Assembly: GCA_039105265.1 (NCBI GenBank)
Contig: JAPFFF010000014.1
Span: forward strand, 1,116,001 to 1,180,000
DNA: 64,000 nucleotides
Source of the DNA: Tritrichomonas musculus
Lineage: Eukaryota; Parabasalia; Tritrichomonadida; Tritrichomonadidae
Reading direction: 5' to 3'
Position numbers and translations under genes: made by a program. A model generated the notes under the pieces. That model was not told where the DNA came from. It did not search any database and saw only the letters and a list, made by a program, of their open reading frames with translations. Of the stretch, positions 43,524 to 54,411 are shown in pieces; the stretch's first letter is position 1; every line of letters starts with the position of its first letter.

Positions 43524-44136
43524 TTGTCTTAAACTTTTTAAATGATTTTATATGGCTGAAATACTTCATCATTTTTAAACTACTCATTTTTATAAAACAA
43601 TAGTAAAATAAAAATAAGCATCTAAATTTAAAAATAAAATTTCAATAAAAAATCATTTGTTGATAGTAATTTATTAATAGAAATTGCATTTTTTAATTAT
43701 TTAGATATTTTCAGCCAACATCAGCTATTTATCAAAAAATTAAACAATTGTTTCAACATTTTTACAAGATTAATGCCCTATTCTTATCATTTAAAAAATT
43801 GTTGTAATATGCTCATACCATTTATTGGCTGGGCAATTAAAATTTTATCATCTATCTCAAATACTTGGCATTTAATGCATCACATCTTCTTATAAATACG
43901 AATAACTATCAAAAGATTTCATAATTCGGATATAATTATATCATTTGATTATAAACAAGTCACTTTTTGAATAGTCATTCAAAAAGTGCTTATTTATAAA
44001 TGATTATAATTATCTTGAACAATTATTATTTAAAATGTAATATTTTCCTAATAATAAAAAGAAAATATAATATAATATAATATATATTTTTAACTTAAAT
44101 AATTTTTAAAAAGCTAACAGTATCTTTTTTGAAAAA
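43524..44136. other. Intergenic region with a near-palindrome
   Basis: No coding frame. It holds the palindrome listed separately at 43931-44013. Confidence 0.5.
43931..44013. repeat. 83-bp near-palindrome
   Basis: The outer arms are TATAATTATATCATT and its approximate complement. The inner arms are GTCACTTTTTGAAT and CATTCAAAAAGTGCT around a 3-bp centre. It could be a hairpin in RNA or DNA, or a very short foldback element. The inner stem carries the same CACTTTTTGAA core seen elsewhere in the window. Confidence 0.6.
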
Positions 44137-44145
44137 ACTGAATAC

Positions 44146-45413
44146 TAGGCATGTTATTTTGAGAATCGATATCAGAATTGACACTTTTTTAAACTTGTTA
44201 ATCAATTATCAGTTTGTAAACCTGATATCGATATTCTCAGGAAATCGTTAACCAAATAAGAAATGCTATATGAAAAATATTGTTAATTTGATAGCAATTA
44301 ATGATTATCAATCATTATCAGAAATTTTTCACTTGCTAAAAATGATTAGATTTAATTTTTCTATTTGAAAAATAACATATCACTTAGATAAAACATATAT
44401 TCTGGCTTTTTATAAGTTTAAATTTATTTTAAACAAATATATTTGATTTTTTTATTATTAAAAAATTTGAATACTTTAAAAATTTTTTTCTTGATATCTA
44501 AGGTTTTGAGAAACCGCTCAAAAATTCTGAAATTTGAATCCCCCTTTCAAATTAAACTCAATTATTTGAGAGGGGAATGTAAATGCCTTCTAAAACGTTC
44601 CAGTAAATAATTAAGATAATATTATTATTACCATTATATTATTCACTCCAAAGTGGAAATGATATATGATATCTTTTTGAGTGAAAAAAAAGAAATAGGT
44701 TTTTATTAAGATTACTATATTAATTTTCACTAACCTATAGTTTTCTAATCAACCTCAAAATAATGATATATTAAGACCATTTTTATTCATTTTACATATT
44801 TACTTCAGATTTTTAGCTTTTATTATAATTATTTAATTATTTAATTAATTCCAAGTTTGATATTTTATGTAAAAAACAGTTTTATTACTATATAATGAGT
44901 ACACATGTATGATATAGATGAGTTAAAAATCTTATTATACATTAAATTATAGTAAAATTAAGAAATGCTTCTTATTTTGTCGATTACTTCTATTAAAAAA
45001 GAGATTTTTAAATTTTAGCACAGATTTATCAACTCATATGTATTGTTGAAATATAATAGCTATAAAATAAATATTAATATTTAATTCAGATAAGAATTAA
45101 GTTTTGCAAAATTTGTTCAATTGATATAATTTTCCATAATATTTTCAAATTATTTCTAATGTTATATTAGTAATATTAATAATTTATTTTTAAATGTAAT
45201 AAGCTAGTACAAATTAAAATATTCAATAATATATAAAATTGATTTTGTATATTTTACAAATTATATTTTCAATTAAAAAACGGTTATTAAAAACCCTATT
45301 GATATCAAAATAATTCTCGATATTTGATATCGATTATCAAATTAATAACTTTGTTATCAATATCAAAAAACGTACTGATAATTGATATCGATTATCGAGA
45401 TATAACAAACCTA
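44146..45413. mobile_element. Inverted-repeat element (1268 bp), 9-bp duplication with one mismatch
   Basis: Ends read inward are TAGGCATGTTATTTTGAGAA and TAGGTTTGTTATATCTCGAT, both followed by a GATATCGAT-type motif. Flanks are ACTGAATAC (44137-44145) and ACTGAAGAC (45414-45422), 8 of 9 bases alike. Additional GATATCGAT motifs lie just inside each end (44160-44240, 45340-45400). Non-coding. The mismatch and the diverged ends suggest an older insertion. The superfamily is uncertain (Mutator-like by duplication length). Confidence 0.6.
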
Positions 45414-45440
45414 ACTGAAGACTGAGTTGATAATAATATG

Positions 45441-45824
45441 TTACCCTTCTCCCACATAATTTCGCACAAGGGTAATTTTATAAAAGGGTAATTTATATAG
45501 AAAAAGTACGTTTATTTTTATACTATTACAAGAAAATGATTTATTTGGGGAAGTTCTTGAGATCGTGAAATATAAACGAAATATGTTTATATATCCTTAT
45601 TAAAGAATGATTGTACAAATTTTCATCAAAATTCGTTAACCCTGATTTTCTTGATATTTAATTATGTCTTCATTCATTAAATTTCAATGCACAATCTCTT
45701 TATATTGAATTTAAAATCCAAATACTATTATACATTTATGCTAATTATAAACTAGGTTTAAAAAAAATTACCCTTTTATTCTTTTAAAATTACCCTTGTG
45801 CGAAATTATGTGGGAAAAGGGTAA
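45441..45824. mobile_element. Short inverted-repeat element (~384 bp) with ~57-bp termini
   Basis: Left arm 45441-45497 and right arm 45768-45824. Read inward, both start TTACCCTTYTCCCACATAAT and continue TTCGCACAAGGGTAATTTTA, with a few differences and a small length change. GGGTAA recurs twice per arm. No clear target duplication was found. Non-coding. Confidence 0.72.
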
Positions 45825-45988
45825 TACGTTTTTCTTTTTTTTTTTGACATTGATAAAGTAAAATATTTAGATTAATAAAAATAGAGTTTCATTTTTACTG
45901 ATTGATAACTTTATAATCTAATAAAATTATTGCAAAATTGCCAATATTTTATTAGATATTGAACCATTTAAGATAAACTTTTTTTTTG

Positions 45989-46000
45989 AAAGCGCGCTTT
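45989..46000. promoter_or_regulatory. GC-core palindrome upstream of the phosphodiesterase gene
   Basis: AAAGCGCGCTTT is a perfect 12-bp palindrome in very A/T-rich DNA, about 180 bp before the ATG at 46181. It resembles an E2F/DP-type site (TTTSGCGC). Any regulatory function is inferred. Confidence 0.3.
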
Positions 46001-46180
46001 TTTCAAAGTTAGATTAACGATTTTTCTAATCTTTTTGAAATATACATTCAAAAGATAATCGTTTTTATTAGGAAATGGTGAATTAGTTTTCAAATAATAA
46101 CGAGAAAGCACCTCAATTTTCTGAAAGTATGATTGTGAAAATTGAAAAAGTTTGTAATTCGTACCAAAATATCTAATTTC

Positions 46181-49100
46181 ATGAGTAAAGCAAAAGTATA
46201 CAATCATAAAATGGCTATAGAAGCACTACCAAATCCTCAAAATCCGTATTCTAAGCGAAAAGGAAATGGTTTATATGGATCGTCAGCTTCATTTACTTCA
46301 TCAACTTTAACGAACAATCGAAAAATGCCACGCAGTGGCTCGATTCAGGTTCAACAAGCAAAACCTTTACCTCCACTTAAGGAATTAAAAGAATTTCAAG
46401 CTCCCCAACCCCCGAATTCAATTTTAACAGGTAAATCAAGCCATACTTTTTCACAAGCAAACGAAAGATACTTGAGACATGAATCAGTTCTTGAAGCTTT
46501 CCTTGTTAATACTATGACATGCCCACTTCATGCAGCAATAGAACAAACAATTCAAATCACATTAAAGGCAGAATCAGTTACTTTATGGCAAGATATTCCA
46601 ACATTACATATGCTATATTCAAAGCGACTTGGAAAATCGGTAAATCATTCAACAGGTCTTGTCGGTTTTACATTTTTTGAACGTGAAGTTGTTAAATGCC
46701 CAGTTGCTAGTGCTCACACAGCATACTCACCAGAAATTGATGGTTTAGTTGCACCAGGGCAAACTCCAATGCTATTATTTCCTTTATGGGATTCAAATAG
46801 TAATGTTTGCGCTGTCGTTCAAGTGACTAAAGATCCGAAAAATCAGTTTTTTGATAGTGAAGATGAAGATTTTATTCAATTTTTCATTAAAAAATTCAAA
46901 ATTTATTCATATTGGCTCCATTTACCAAAAATTCCTCATGAAGTTGTACATGAGGTTACTCAAATCATGCAACTCGAACAATTTTTACTTACATTCAATC
47001 GAAAAATTTCGTCTTTATTTGAATGCAATAATTGCGAATTATGGCGTTACAATTTATCTCTTAAAGAATTACATTTATATCGAAAAACTGTTTCTAAAAT
47101 AGATCCGGCAAAGGCAGGTATTGTTGGCGAAGCTTTAAGGAAAGAGTGCCCCGTTAATTGCCCTGTCTCTAAATTACAAAGTACATACTATGAGCCTATT
47201 GATGGGCCTGATCCCGAGCCTGTTCTTGTTGTACCAATTCTTGATGTTAAACAAAACTGCAAATTCGCAATCGCGTTGCGTGGCCGAAAGACATTACCTG
47301 TTTTTACTTCTGAAGACGAACGCTTACTCAGAATTTTAGCTCCATACTTAGTACTCGCTCTTGATAATTGTGAAAAATATTCTTCAAATGGAAAGAAGAA
47401 GATGAAAAATGTTCCAGAACGTCAATGTACCAACTTTTTGACAACATTAGTTGATTCATTAAGAGATGGAACATCTATTGAAGATATTGTATCAGACGCT
47501 TTTGAAAAAACAGAACTTTTAGTTAATTCAGAACGATCATATTTATTTGTATTCGATAAAGAAAATCAAGCTTTCAAAACTAAGATATTTAGAGGAGTCA
47601 AGGAACCTTTAGTAATCAGTGCTGATAAAGGAATAATTGGCAAATCATTCAAAGATAAACTTGTTTATAACATACCAGATGCATATTTGTGCGATGATTT
47701 CGATTCATCATTAGATATGTCTTCCGATTTTCATACAACATCACTTTTAACCATTCCAGTTCTCAACAATCGCGGTGAATCTGTTGCTATCTGCCAATTT
47801 TTAAACAAGAAAGATGGAAAACCTTTTTCAAATCAAGACATTGAATTTGCAAATATTTTCATGACATTCTGCGGAATGATGATGGAAAATGATATCATGT
47901 TCCGGCTCTCATCAAAAGCTAATCTAGAAGTTAATGCCTTTACGAATGTTTCGAAAGCAATCTCAACAAATCAGAACGTCAAATTAATTTTAGAAGAAAT
48001 TTTACGAAATGCCAAAAAAGTTTGTAATGCAGAACGATCTAGTCTATTTTTGTTAGATAATGTCGTAAATTGCCTTTCAACTTACATTGCAGATGGGGAA
48101 AAAATGCCACCATCGATTCCTATATCAAATGGTATAGCAGCTAAATCTGTTAAAGATGGTCAATCATTTGTTGTCAACGATGCATATCATGATCCAAGTT
48201 TTAACAAATTAATTGATCTTCACTCTGGCTATAAAACACTATCACTCATGGCAGTTCCTGTCAAATCAGCAGCAGGAGAAATTCTAGGCGTTGTCGAAAT
48301 GCTTAACAAGCAAGAAGGTTTGTTTACGCAAGGAGATTTGCATCTTCTTGAATCATTTGCTACTTTCATTGCGGCTTCACTTGAGAAAAGACGCTTGCAA
48401 GATGTTACAGAAAGAGGTACTGCTGAAATCGAAATGTCAAAATGGATTGGTGAATATGAAAGAAAGAGTTTTAACATTCCAACTAAATTACAGATACCTG
48501 CTCAGAAACAACAAGAAGTCCAATCTATTAATTACTTCTCAATTGAGTGGAATGGTATCGGACTATTCAAAGTTGCGTTTTTCGTTTTCAATCATTTCCG
48601 CTTATTAGAACAATTTGATATTACTAATGATCTATTTTTCACTTTTCTCTACAAATTACGCGAATGTTACAATGAGCCACCATATCATAATTGGATTCAT
48701 GCAATCGATGTTCTACAATACTTCCAATATCAGATCAAATGCTGCTGCTTTGACTCAGTACTTACGGGCCTTGAACTTCTTTCCATTTGTACAGCAGCAA
48801 TTGCTCATGATGCTGGTCATGAAGGTTTTAATAATGTATACAACGTTAACGCACAAACTCCACTTGGTATCCTATTTAAAGACCAGAGTGTTATGGAAAT
48901 GTATCATTGCACAGTTATCATCAGAATTATCGCACAAGAAGAATGTAATATATTTCACGCCATTTCAGTTGAAGATAGAAAGAAAATTTGGTTCTGGATT
49001 ACACAGATGATTTTAGCTACTGATATGGCTCACCACTTTAAGCTTGTTAAGAACGCAAACGACATTATGGATCAAGGACCAATTAACCTCTCAAATCCAA

Positions 49101-49537
49101 AACACAGATTAATGGCTATGACTATGCTTATGAAAGTTTCTGATATTTCTAATGTATCAAGACCTTTTGAAATTGCTGATAAATGGTGCGATGTGCTTTG
49201 TGAAGAGTTTTGGAGACAGGGAGACATGGAACTTGCTGGTGGTCTTCAGATATCTTCAGCTTTGAACGAAAGAGGAAAAGGTAACAAACCCAAAGGACAG
49301 GTAAACTTCTATACAGTGGTTTGTATGCCTCTTTATCAGGCTATCGCGAGAATTTTCCCTGAACTTGAGGTAAACTTGGATGCCGTCAAAAGTAATCTCG
49401 AAAAGTGGAAACAATTGGTCATTGAATCTGAAAAGGAGGAGAATAATGAAAATGCTGAAGATGATGATATAATTCCAATGACTGAACAGGCGAAAGATGA
49501 CGATGATGATGAAGAAGCATCAAAAAGTGGAAGCTAA
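46181..49537 (+). CDS. Cyclic-nucleotide phosphodiesterase with four GAF-like domains
   Basis: 1118 residues from the ATG at 46181. The ATG at 46211 is an alternative start. Four GAF-type units lie at ~95-235, ~255-400, ~430-570 and ~598-740. The last two are clearest, each ending near an NK(K/Q)(D/E)G segment. The C-terminal class I phosphodiesterase domain (~790-1085) shows YHNWIHAIDV, the metal-binding AHDAGHEGFNN signature, KVSDISN and the LNERGKGNK region. It hydrolyses cAMP and/or cGMP, and GAF domains commonly bind cyclic nucleotides allosterically. Two GAF domains are usual in mammalian PDEs, so four is expanded. The C-terminus is acidic. Confidence 0.94.
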   Translation: MSKAKVYNHKMAIEALPNPQNPYSKRKGNGLYGSSASFTSSTLTNNRKMPRSGSIQVQQAKPLPPLKELKEFQAPQPPNSILTGKSSHTFSQANERYLRHESVLEAFLVNTMTCPLHAAIEQTIQITLKAESVTLWQDIPTLHMLYSKRLGKSVNHSTGLVGFTFFEREVVKCPVASAHTAYSPEIDGLVAPGQTPMLLFPLWDSNSNVCAVVQVTKDPKNQFFDSEDEDFIQFFIKKFKIYSYWLHLPKIPHEVVHEVTQIMQLEQFLLTFNRKISSLFECNNCELWRYNLSLKELHLYRKTVSKIDPAKAGIVGEALRKECPVNCPVSKLQSTYYEPIDGPDPEPVLVVPILDVKQNCKFAIALRGRKTLPVFTSEDERLLRILAPYLVLALDNCEKYSSNGKKKMKNVPERQCTNFLTTLVDSLRDGTSIEDIVSDAFEKTELLVNSERSYLFVFDKENQAFKTKIFRGVKEPLVISADKGIIGKSFKDKLVYNIPDAYLCDDFDSSLDMSSDFHTTSLLTIPVLNNRGESVAICQFLNKKDGKPFSNQDIEFANIFMTFCGMMMENDIMFRLSSKANLEVNAFTNVSKAISTNQNVKLILEEILRNAKKVCNAERSSLFLLDNVVNCLSTYIADGEKMPPSIPISNGIAAKSVKDGQSFVVNDAYHDPSFNKLIDLHSGYKTLSLMAVPVKSAAGEILGVVEMLNKQEGLFTQGDLHLLESFATFIAASLEKRRLQDVTERGTAEIEMSKWIGEYERKSFNIPTKLQIPAQKQQEVQSINYFSIEWNGIGLFKVAFFVFNHFRLLEQFDITNDLFFTFLYKLRECYNEPPYHNWIHAIDVLQYFQYQIKCCCFDSVLTGLELLSICTAAIAHDAGHEGFNNVYNVNAQTPLGILFKDQSVMEMYHCTVIIRIIAQEECNIFHAISVEDRKKIWFWITQMILATDMAHHFKLVKNANDIMDQGPINLSNPKHRLMAMTMLMKVSDISNVSRPFEIADKWCDVLCEEFWRQGDMELAGGLQISSALNERGKGNKPKGQVNFYTVVCMPLYQAIARIFPELEVNLDAVKSNLEKWKQLVIESEKEENNENAEDDDIIPMTEQAKDDDDDEEASKSGS

Positions 49538-50795
49538 CACTTTTCTTATTTTTACATTTTTTGTTTTTTTTTTTAGAATTTTTTTTCTTCCCTTAAATAA
49601 AATGTTTGTTTAGAGAATATTTTTGAATTTTATTGCTTAGCAATTGAAAAAGTTGAATTTTTTGACAGAATAATATTTATTTTTTTTTATTCCATTATCA
49701 GCTCATTTATTTGCTCTTTTCACAAATCAGGGCTTAAGCATTTCAAATGAGGTCATATAAAGCTTTTTGAGTTAGTTTTTTTTTATTATTATATACAATC
49801 ATTTAATTGGTAGAATCATTTAAATCATTTTTATCAAATAACAAAAAAATTACTAATCTTTTGATAATCTAAATCAATTTTTTTTTCAATATTAACAATT
49901 TGTTTTGTTAAACATGTTTGAAGAAAAACAATAATCCAATTCCTTAAAAAGGTAAGCAATTGGATTCAATATATTCTCAATCACTCAAGTAAAATCATAT
50001 TTAAATTGCTTACATTTTCAATTATATGTTCACAAAACAAATTGCATGCACTTTTAAATTGATTATATATTCTCAATCATCAAATAGAATCACATTTGTA
50101 TAAAATTTTATTTATGACTTTTTTTACCATTTTCATTTATTTATGTAGAGCAATTGAGATATAAACTTGACTTATAAGGAAAGATATTCAAATATGCTTG
50201 ATAACATTATACTTTGAATAATTCAATTAGATAGAATTTACAATGATAATATATATGCTCAATTGATTTTTTAAACATTGATAAATATATAACTGCTCGT
50301 ATATCAGTATTAATAAACAATAATTTGTAATAAAAACTAATTAAAATTCAATGATTTTTCTAAAATTTTTATCGTGTTTTATTTGAATTAATATTTTGAT
50401 GTTACTGAATTTTTCTGAAAACAAAAATTTTAGAAAAATGTGAAAACAAAATAAACAAAAATATTCGTATAAATTAATTGATTTATGAATAATTTGTATA
50501 AAAAAAATATTAGATAATTAATGAAAAATGAATATTTAAAAGTATTAATAATATATATATATTGTATATAAAAATATTCTGAAGAAATAAAAACTCTGAT
50601 GATATTCGTTATAACGATATCATTTGAAATTTTCATTAACTTCTTTCAAAAATGACGTTTGTAATTCCATAACAAAAAGTAGCCTATAACGTATATTCCA
50701 AGAAAAATATTTGTGAAAAAATATTCAATTTTTTTTTATTTTTTGAAAAGGTGAAAAAAAGGCGAAAAATCATAAAATCATAATTTTTTATTAAA
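49538..50795. other. Intergenic region with a small local duplication
   Basis: A/T-rich, no coding frame. TTCAATATATTCTCAATCACTC (49965 on) and the related segment at about 50060-50096 form a diverged direct repeat of ~38 bp. GGCGAA at 50761-50766 lies 35 bp before the next ATG. Confidence 0.45.
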
Positions 50796-52262
50796 ATGTC
50801 TTCCGGCTTGCCCTCACTCTACCGAAGAGGCACTGACATTTTTGGCTGTAAGAAAGCACAGCCATTACGAATTTCAACGAACAGTATTCCAGTAAATAAT
50901 TTACCACCACTTCCAACAGTTAACGATTTATTACTTCTTGGACGAGACGAGATCGCCCACATGAAAGACTTAAAACATTCACTTCGCCTTATTGCAACTA
51001 AAAAAGGACGTAAACAGTCCCGTGGCAGCAGTTCTTCATCTCGAGGACCTCGTAAAAAAGCGCATCCGCCTACAGCACCAAACTATCTTGAAGAACTTCT
51101 TTATGGCAGTGATGATGAAGAAAATGACGAAGAAAATATTGCTAATGCTGCTGCTTCCGAGGTAACAACAATTGAGGACGATCTTGATGAAAATGGTGAT
51201 GAAGAAAATGAAGATAATGATGAAGATAGCTTAAATGAAACTGATTCAATTTCAAGCATTGAAGTTTTAAACGAAAACGATAATACAGAAGAAGAAATTT
51301 TTGCTCACAATGATACTATTACTGATTCAAATGATCCTTCGATTACAAATACTAGCACAGATAATATAAACACGCTTAATAATGAAGCTGATCCAAATGA
51401 TGAAAACGAAAATGATATAGAAGACGACAATCTTGATGAAGAAGATGACGACGAAGAAGATGAAATTGATCAAGATACACCAATATATCCATTTCTCAAT
51501 TTTGATAATCAATCAGAAAATGAACCGAGAACCAGAAGTTCGCGGCCACTTTCTGATTTTATATCTGGCATTCAAGCTATTGATACAAATATATTTTTTA
51601 TTCCACATGCTGGCCAAACAAACAGAAATCAAAGAACAAATCGCAATGAAGCTGAAAATGATACATTTTCAGAATCAAGTAATGACAACGTTTTTGGTAA
51701 TAGAATATTAACCCAAGCCGATACAAATATACAGATTGATGATGCTTTATCATTTGTGTCATCAATTTGCCGCGGAACACAAGGATCAAGTTCTGCTCAT
51801 ATAGTACAGTCCTCGACAATATGCTCATTTTCATCTTCTCAAATGAGCCCTTTATCTTCAGCTCCCTCATCACGTAATTCTTCTAGATCAAGACGTGAAA
51901 CAAATGGTCAAGAGGAAGCATCTTCATCAAGATCCAGGTCAAGGTCTAGTCGTTTGACAATATCTGACCGAAATAATCAAAGTTCTTCCAGTACACAATC
52001 TACAGAAGGAAATAATAATTATACCAACACTAATACTAATACGAATACTTCCACATCTCAGAGATCAACTCCTGCAAACTACGAACAAAGTAGAAATAGA
52101 AATGCAGGATCACGCGGAATGATACCAGTTTCTGCTCCAAGTCAACAAAATATTGAACAAGACCCACCAATTCGTCACCCTCCTCCAATACATTCACCAA
52201 CTTCTGCGTCTACAAGTGGAAGAAGGCGAAGACCAGTTGAATCTTTAGAGCATTTCCCATGA
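50796..52262 (+). CDS. Acidic low-complexity protein of unknown function
   Basis: 488 residues, ending in TGA. I do not recognise a domain. Residues 1-75 are the most ordered-looking (LPPLPTVNDLLLLGRDEIAHMKDLKHSLRLIATKKGRKQ), followed by a basic Ser/Arg patch. Residues ~105-235 are extremely acidic (runs of Asp, Glu and Asn). The rest is Ser/Thr/Asn/Arg-rich with RSRSRSSR-like patches. Such composition is common in nuclear or chromatin-associated proteins, but that is a guess. The uninterrupted frame and sensible start support a real gene. Confidence 0.75.
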   Translation: MSSGLPSLYRRGTDIFGCKKAQPLRISTNSIPVNNLPPLPTVNDLLLLGRDEIAHMKDLKHSLRLIATKKGRKQSRGSSSSSRGPRKKAHPPTAPNYLEELLYGSDDEENDEENIANAAASEVTTIEDDLDENGDEENEDNDEDSLNETDSISSIEVLNENDNTEEEIFAHNDTITDSNDPSITNTSTDNINTLNNEADPNDENENDIEDDNLDEEDDDEEDEIDQDTPIYPFLNFDNQSENEPRTRSSRPLSDFISGIQAIDTNIFFIPHAGQTNRNQRTNRNEAENDTFSESSNDNVFGNRILTQADTNIQIDDALSFVSSICRGTQGSSSAHIVQSSTICSFSSSQMSPLSSAPSSRNSSRSRRETNGQEEASSSRSRSRSSRLTISDRNNQSSSSTQSTEGNNNYTNTNTNTNTSTSQRSTPANYEQSRNRNAGSRGMIPVSAPSQQNIEQDPPIRHPPPIHSPTSASTSGRRRRPVESLEHFP

Positions 52263-52520
52263 AATAGATTAATGTATTTTATTTGTTTTGTTATTAAATT
52301 GTTTTTATGTTTTAACTCTTTGTTTTATTATTAGAATTTGTTCGAAGATCCCTTTTTTAAGATAAATTTGTAGAATAAAATAAAATAAATTTATTTAGTA
52401 TTGTTGAAAAAAGAAAAATCATCATTTTCTTTATATTAATATATAATTATTTATTATTTCGCATAGGATAACATAATATATATGACAAATAACAAAAAAA
52501 TAAAATTATTATTCTTGTTA

Positions 52521-52997
52521 TTAATCGAGATCTTTGCAAAATGGAAGACCACGAATAATATTTGGAACAGAAAACGTCTGATTACAATTTTCTGTATTTT
52601 CAAAAGGATGAAGTGTGTAAAAATCGTGACATGTTTGCGTTTGAAAATTGAGAAGAACTGTGGTTTGAATTGGCCTAAAAATGATTCCTGCTGTTTTATG
52701 TAAATAATTAGCTCCTTCGATATTGACAGTGCGAAATATTGAAGGATTAATATCTCCAATGTTACCCCACTTCATTTGCGATGTTTCGTCTATTATGGCA
52801 TAACATTTTTTTAATTTGCAGTTATTGAGTGTAAAATTGAAATGGGTGTGAAAAGCAAAGGTAAGATTTGGTAAAAGACATTCGTCTGATACGCCATTCA
52901 CAACAGAAATATTAGTTAATCCAAAGCGTTGAGTATACAATGTTACACTTAAACAAGCTCTAGGTAAAATAATTAAATAGAGGCATAATTCCATCAT
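52521..52997 (-). CDS. Putative secreted protein of unknown function
   Basis: 158 residues. The first ~20 (MMELCLYLIILPRACLSVTL) could be a signal peptide. The rest has several cysteines and four or five N-x-S/T sites (NISV, NLTF, NFTL, NQTF), consistent with an extracytoplasmic domain. No family recognised. The frame is short and A/T-rich, but composition and glycosylation-site density favour a real protein. It lies 131 bp downstream of the BspA-like gene on the same strand. Confidence 0.55.
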   Translation of the reverse strand: MMELCLYLIILPRACLSVTLYTQRFGLTNISVVNGVSDECLLPNLTFAFHTHFNFTLNNCKLKKCYAIIDETSQMKWGNIGDINPSIFRTVNIEGANYLHKTAGIIFRPIQTTVLLNFQTQTCHDFYTLHPFENTENCNQTFSVPNIIRGLPFCKDLD

Positions 52998-53128
52998 TTC
53001 TAAAATTAATTAATAAACGTGTTTATATATTATTCAATTTTGAGATCTATTCAATTTGTCTGTAAAAATTTATTTCATCCATAATAGTATTTTTTTGTTT
53101 ATTACAATCCAAAACAAAATAACAATTT

Positions 53129-54013
53129 TCATAAAATTGGTGAAGAATGCACAATCTTCGAACCATGTTTACAAAAAAGTGAGAATTCCTCCGTCAATCT
53201 ACCAAAAGCATGCTGGCAGACATCTATTTTTATCCCATTAGGGAAGGAAACACAAAAAAGTGTAGAACAGCGTGAAAAGCATCCAACATCGAGCATGACC
53301 TCATTTCCAAGAAATTCAATTGATGTTAAATGGTTTGAATAAGCAAAACACCATCTTCCTATTTTTGTTACTGTTTTTGGCAATGGTGTAATGCTTTTAA
53401 GAGAATAGCATTTATAAAATGCATACATTTCGATCTCTTGGAGTGAAGTATTTTGTGGCAAATGAACTGACGTCATTTTATAACAAAGATTAAAAGCATA
53501 TGGCGCAATTCGCTTAACATATGATGGAATCTCAACTTCACCTGATATATCATGTGGAGCGAAGATAAGAATATCAAAATTTTGATTTTTCAAATCTTCT
53601 CTGAAAAGCAAAAATGAATGATTTGCTTTGGTGAAATGCTGATTATCTGGTGAATCGACACATGATAAATTGAGAGCATTTAAGCACCATTCATTTTCAA
53701 ACTCTTCAAAATGAGAGGGAATTGTAAGTGATTTGATAGAACATTGATAAAAAGCGTTTTTTCCAATACTCCGAACTTCTGAATTTTCAGCAAAGGAAAG
53801 TGAGTCAATTAATCTGTTATATTCAAATGCAAAACTATCAATACGAACAATGATGTATATTTTAGATTTATATTTGATATATTTAGGAACAATAACGTCA
53901 CCTTGAACATCTTTCGATTTAATAATTTTAGCAGTAAGATCATTTTCATTCAGTGAAGCATTTAATCCATTATCAAGCTTAATTATAGTTTCTGAATTTT
54001 CATTGCTTTCCAT
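53129..54013 (-). CDS. BspA-like leucine-rich-repeat (LRR_5) protein
   Basis: 294 residues. Units of the Treponema/BspA type are visible: VRIDSFAFEYNRLIDSLSFAENS, VRSIGKNAFYQCSIKSLTIP, VKRIAPYAFNLCYKMTSVHLP, LQEIEMYAFYKCYSLKSITP and VTKIGRWCFAYSNHLTSIEF. This family is massively expanded in trichomonads, where some members are surface adhesins. There is no signal peptide or membrane anchor, so this member may be intracellular. The ATG is the first in frame. Confidence 0.9.
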   Translation of the reverse strand: MESNENSETIIKLDNGLNASLNENDLTAKIIKSKDVQGDVIVPKYIKYKSKIYIIVRIDSFAFEYNRLIDSLSFAENSEVRSIGKNAFYQCSIKSLTIPSHFEEFENEWCLNALNLSCVDSPDNQHFTKANHSFLLFREDLKNQNFDILIFAPHDISGEVEIPSYVKRIAPYAFNLCYKMTSVHLPQNTSLQEIEMYAFYKCYSLKSITPLPKTVTKIGRWCFAYSNHLTSIEFLGNEVMLDVGCFSRCSTLFCVSFPNGIKIDVCQHAFGRLTEEFSLFCKHGSKIVHSSPIL

Positions 54014-54411
54014 TTGAGTTGTGGAAAAAGAAAAGATTTCTCACATAAATAACTCAAATATCGAAATATAATTGAAAAATTTTAAATGATACATGACCAT
54101 ATATTCACAGAAAAACCTAAAATCCAAATTTGATGTTCAAATCAAAATACCATTTAACTATGGACAAAATCTGTATAAGCTTAAATTTATTCATTTGTTT
54201 ACACGATCATCTGAGAAAAATGATAAATTTAAGTATTATTTTGGTCTTTTTATATCACTCAGAGTCTAAAAACAAGAGTATTATAAGATATAAAATTGTA
54301 AACGAATTTTCTTTTTTTCAATACTTTATATCACTTTTCATTGGATTTTGATATCAGAATTTTAGCTTTAAACGTCTTAAGAAGAATATAATAAATACCA
54401 TTAAAAGAATC

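Noticed and set aside
46142-46180. Upstream extension of the phosphodiesterase from a TTG
   Set aside because: A TTG start is unlikely in a eukaryote, and two ATGs follow closely at 46181 and 46211.
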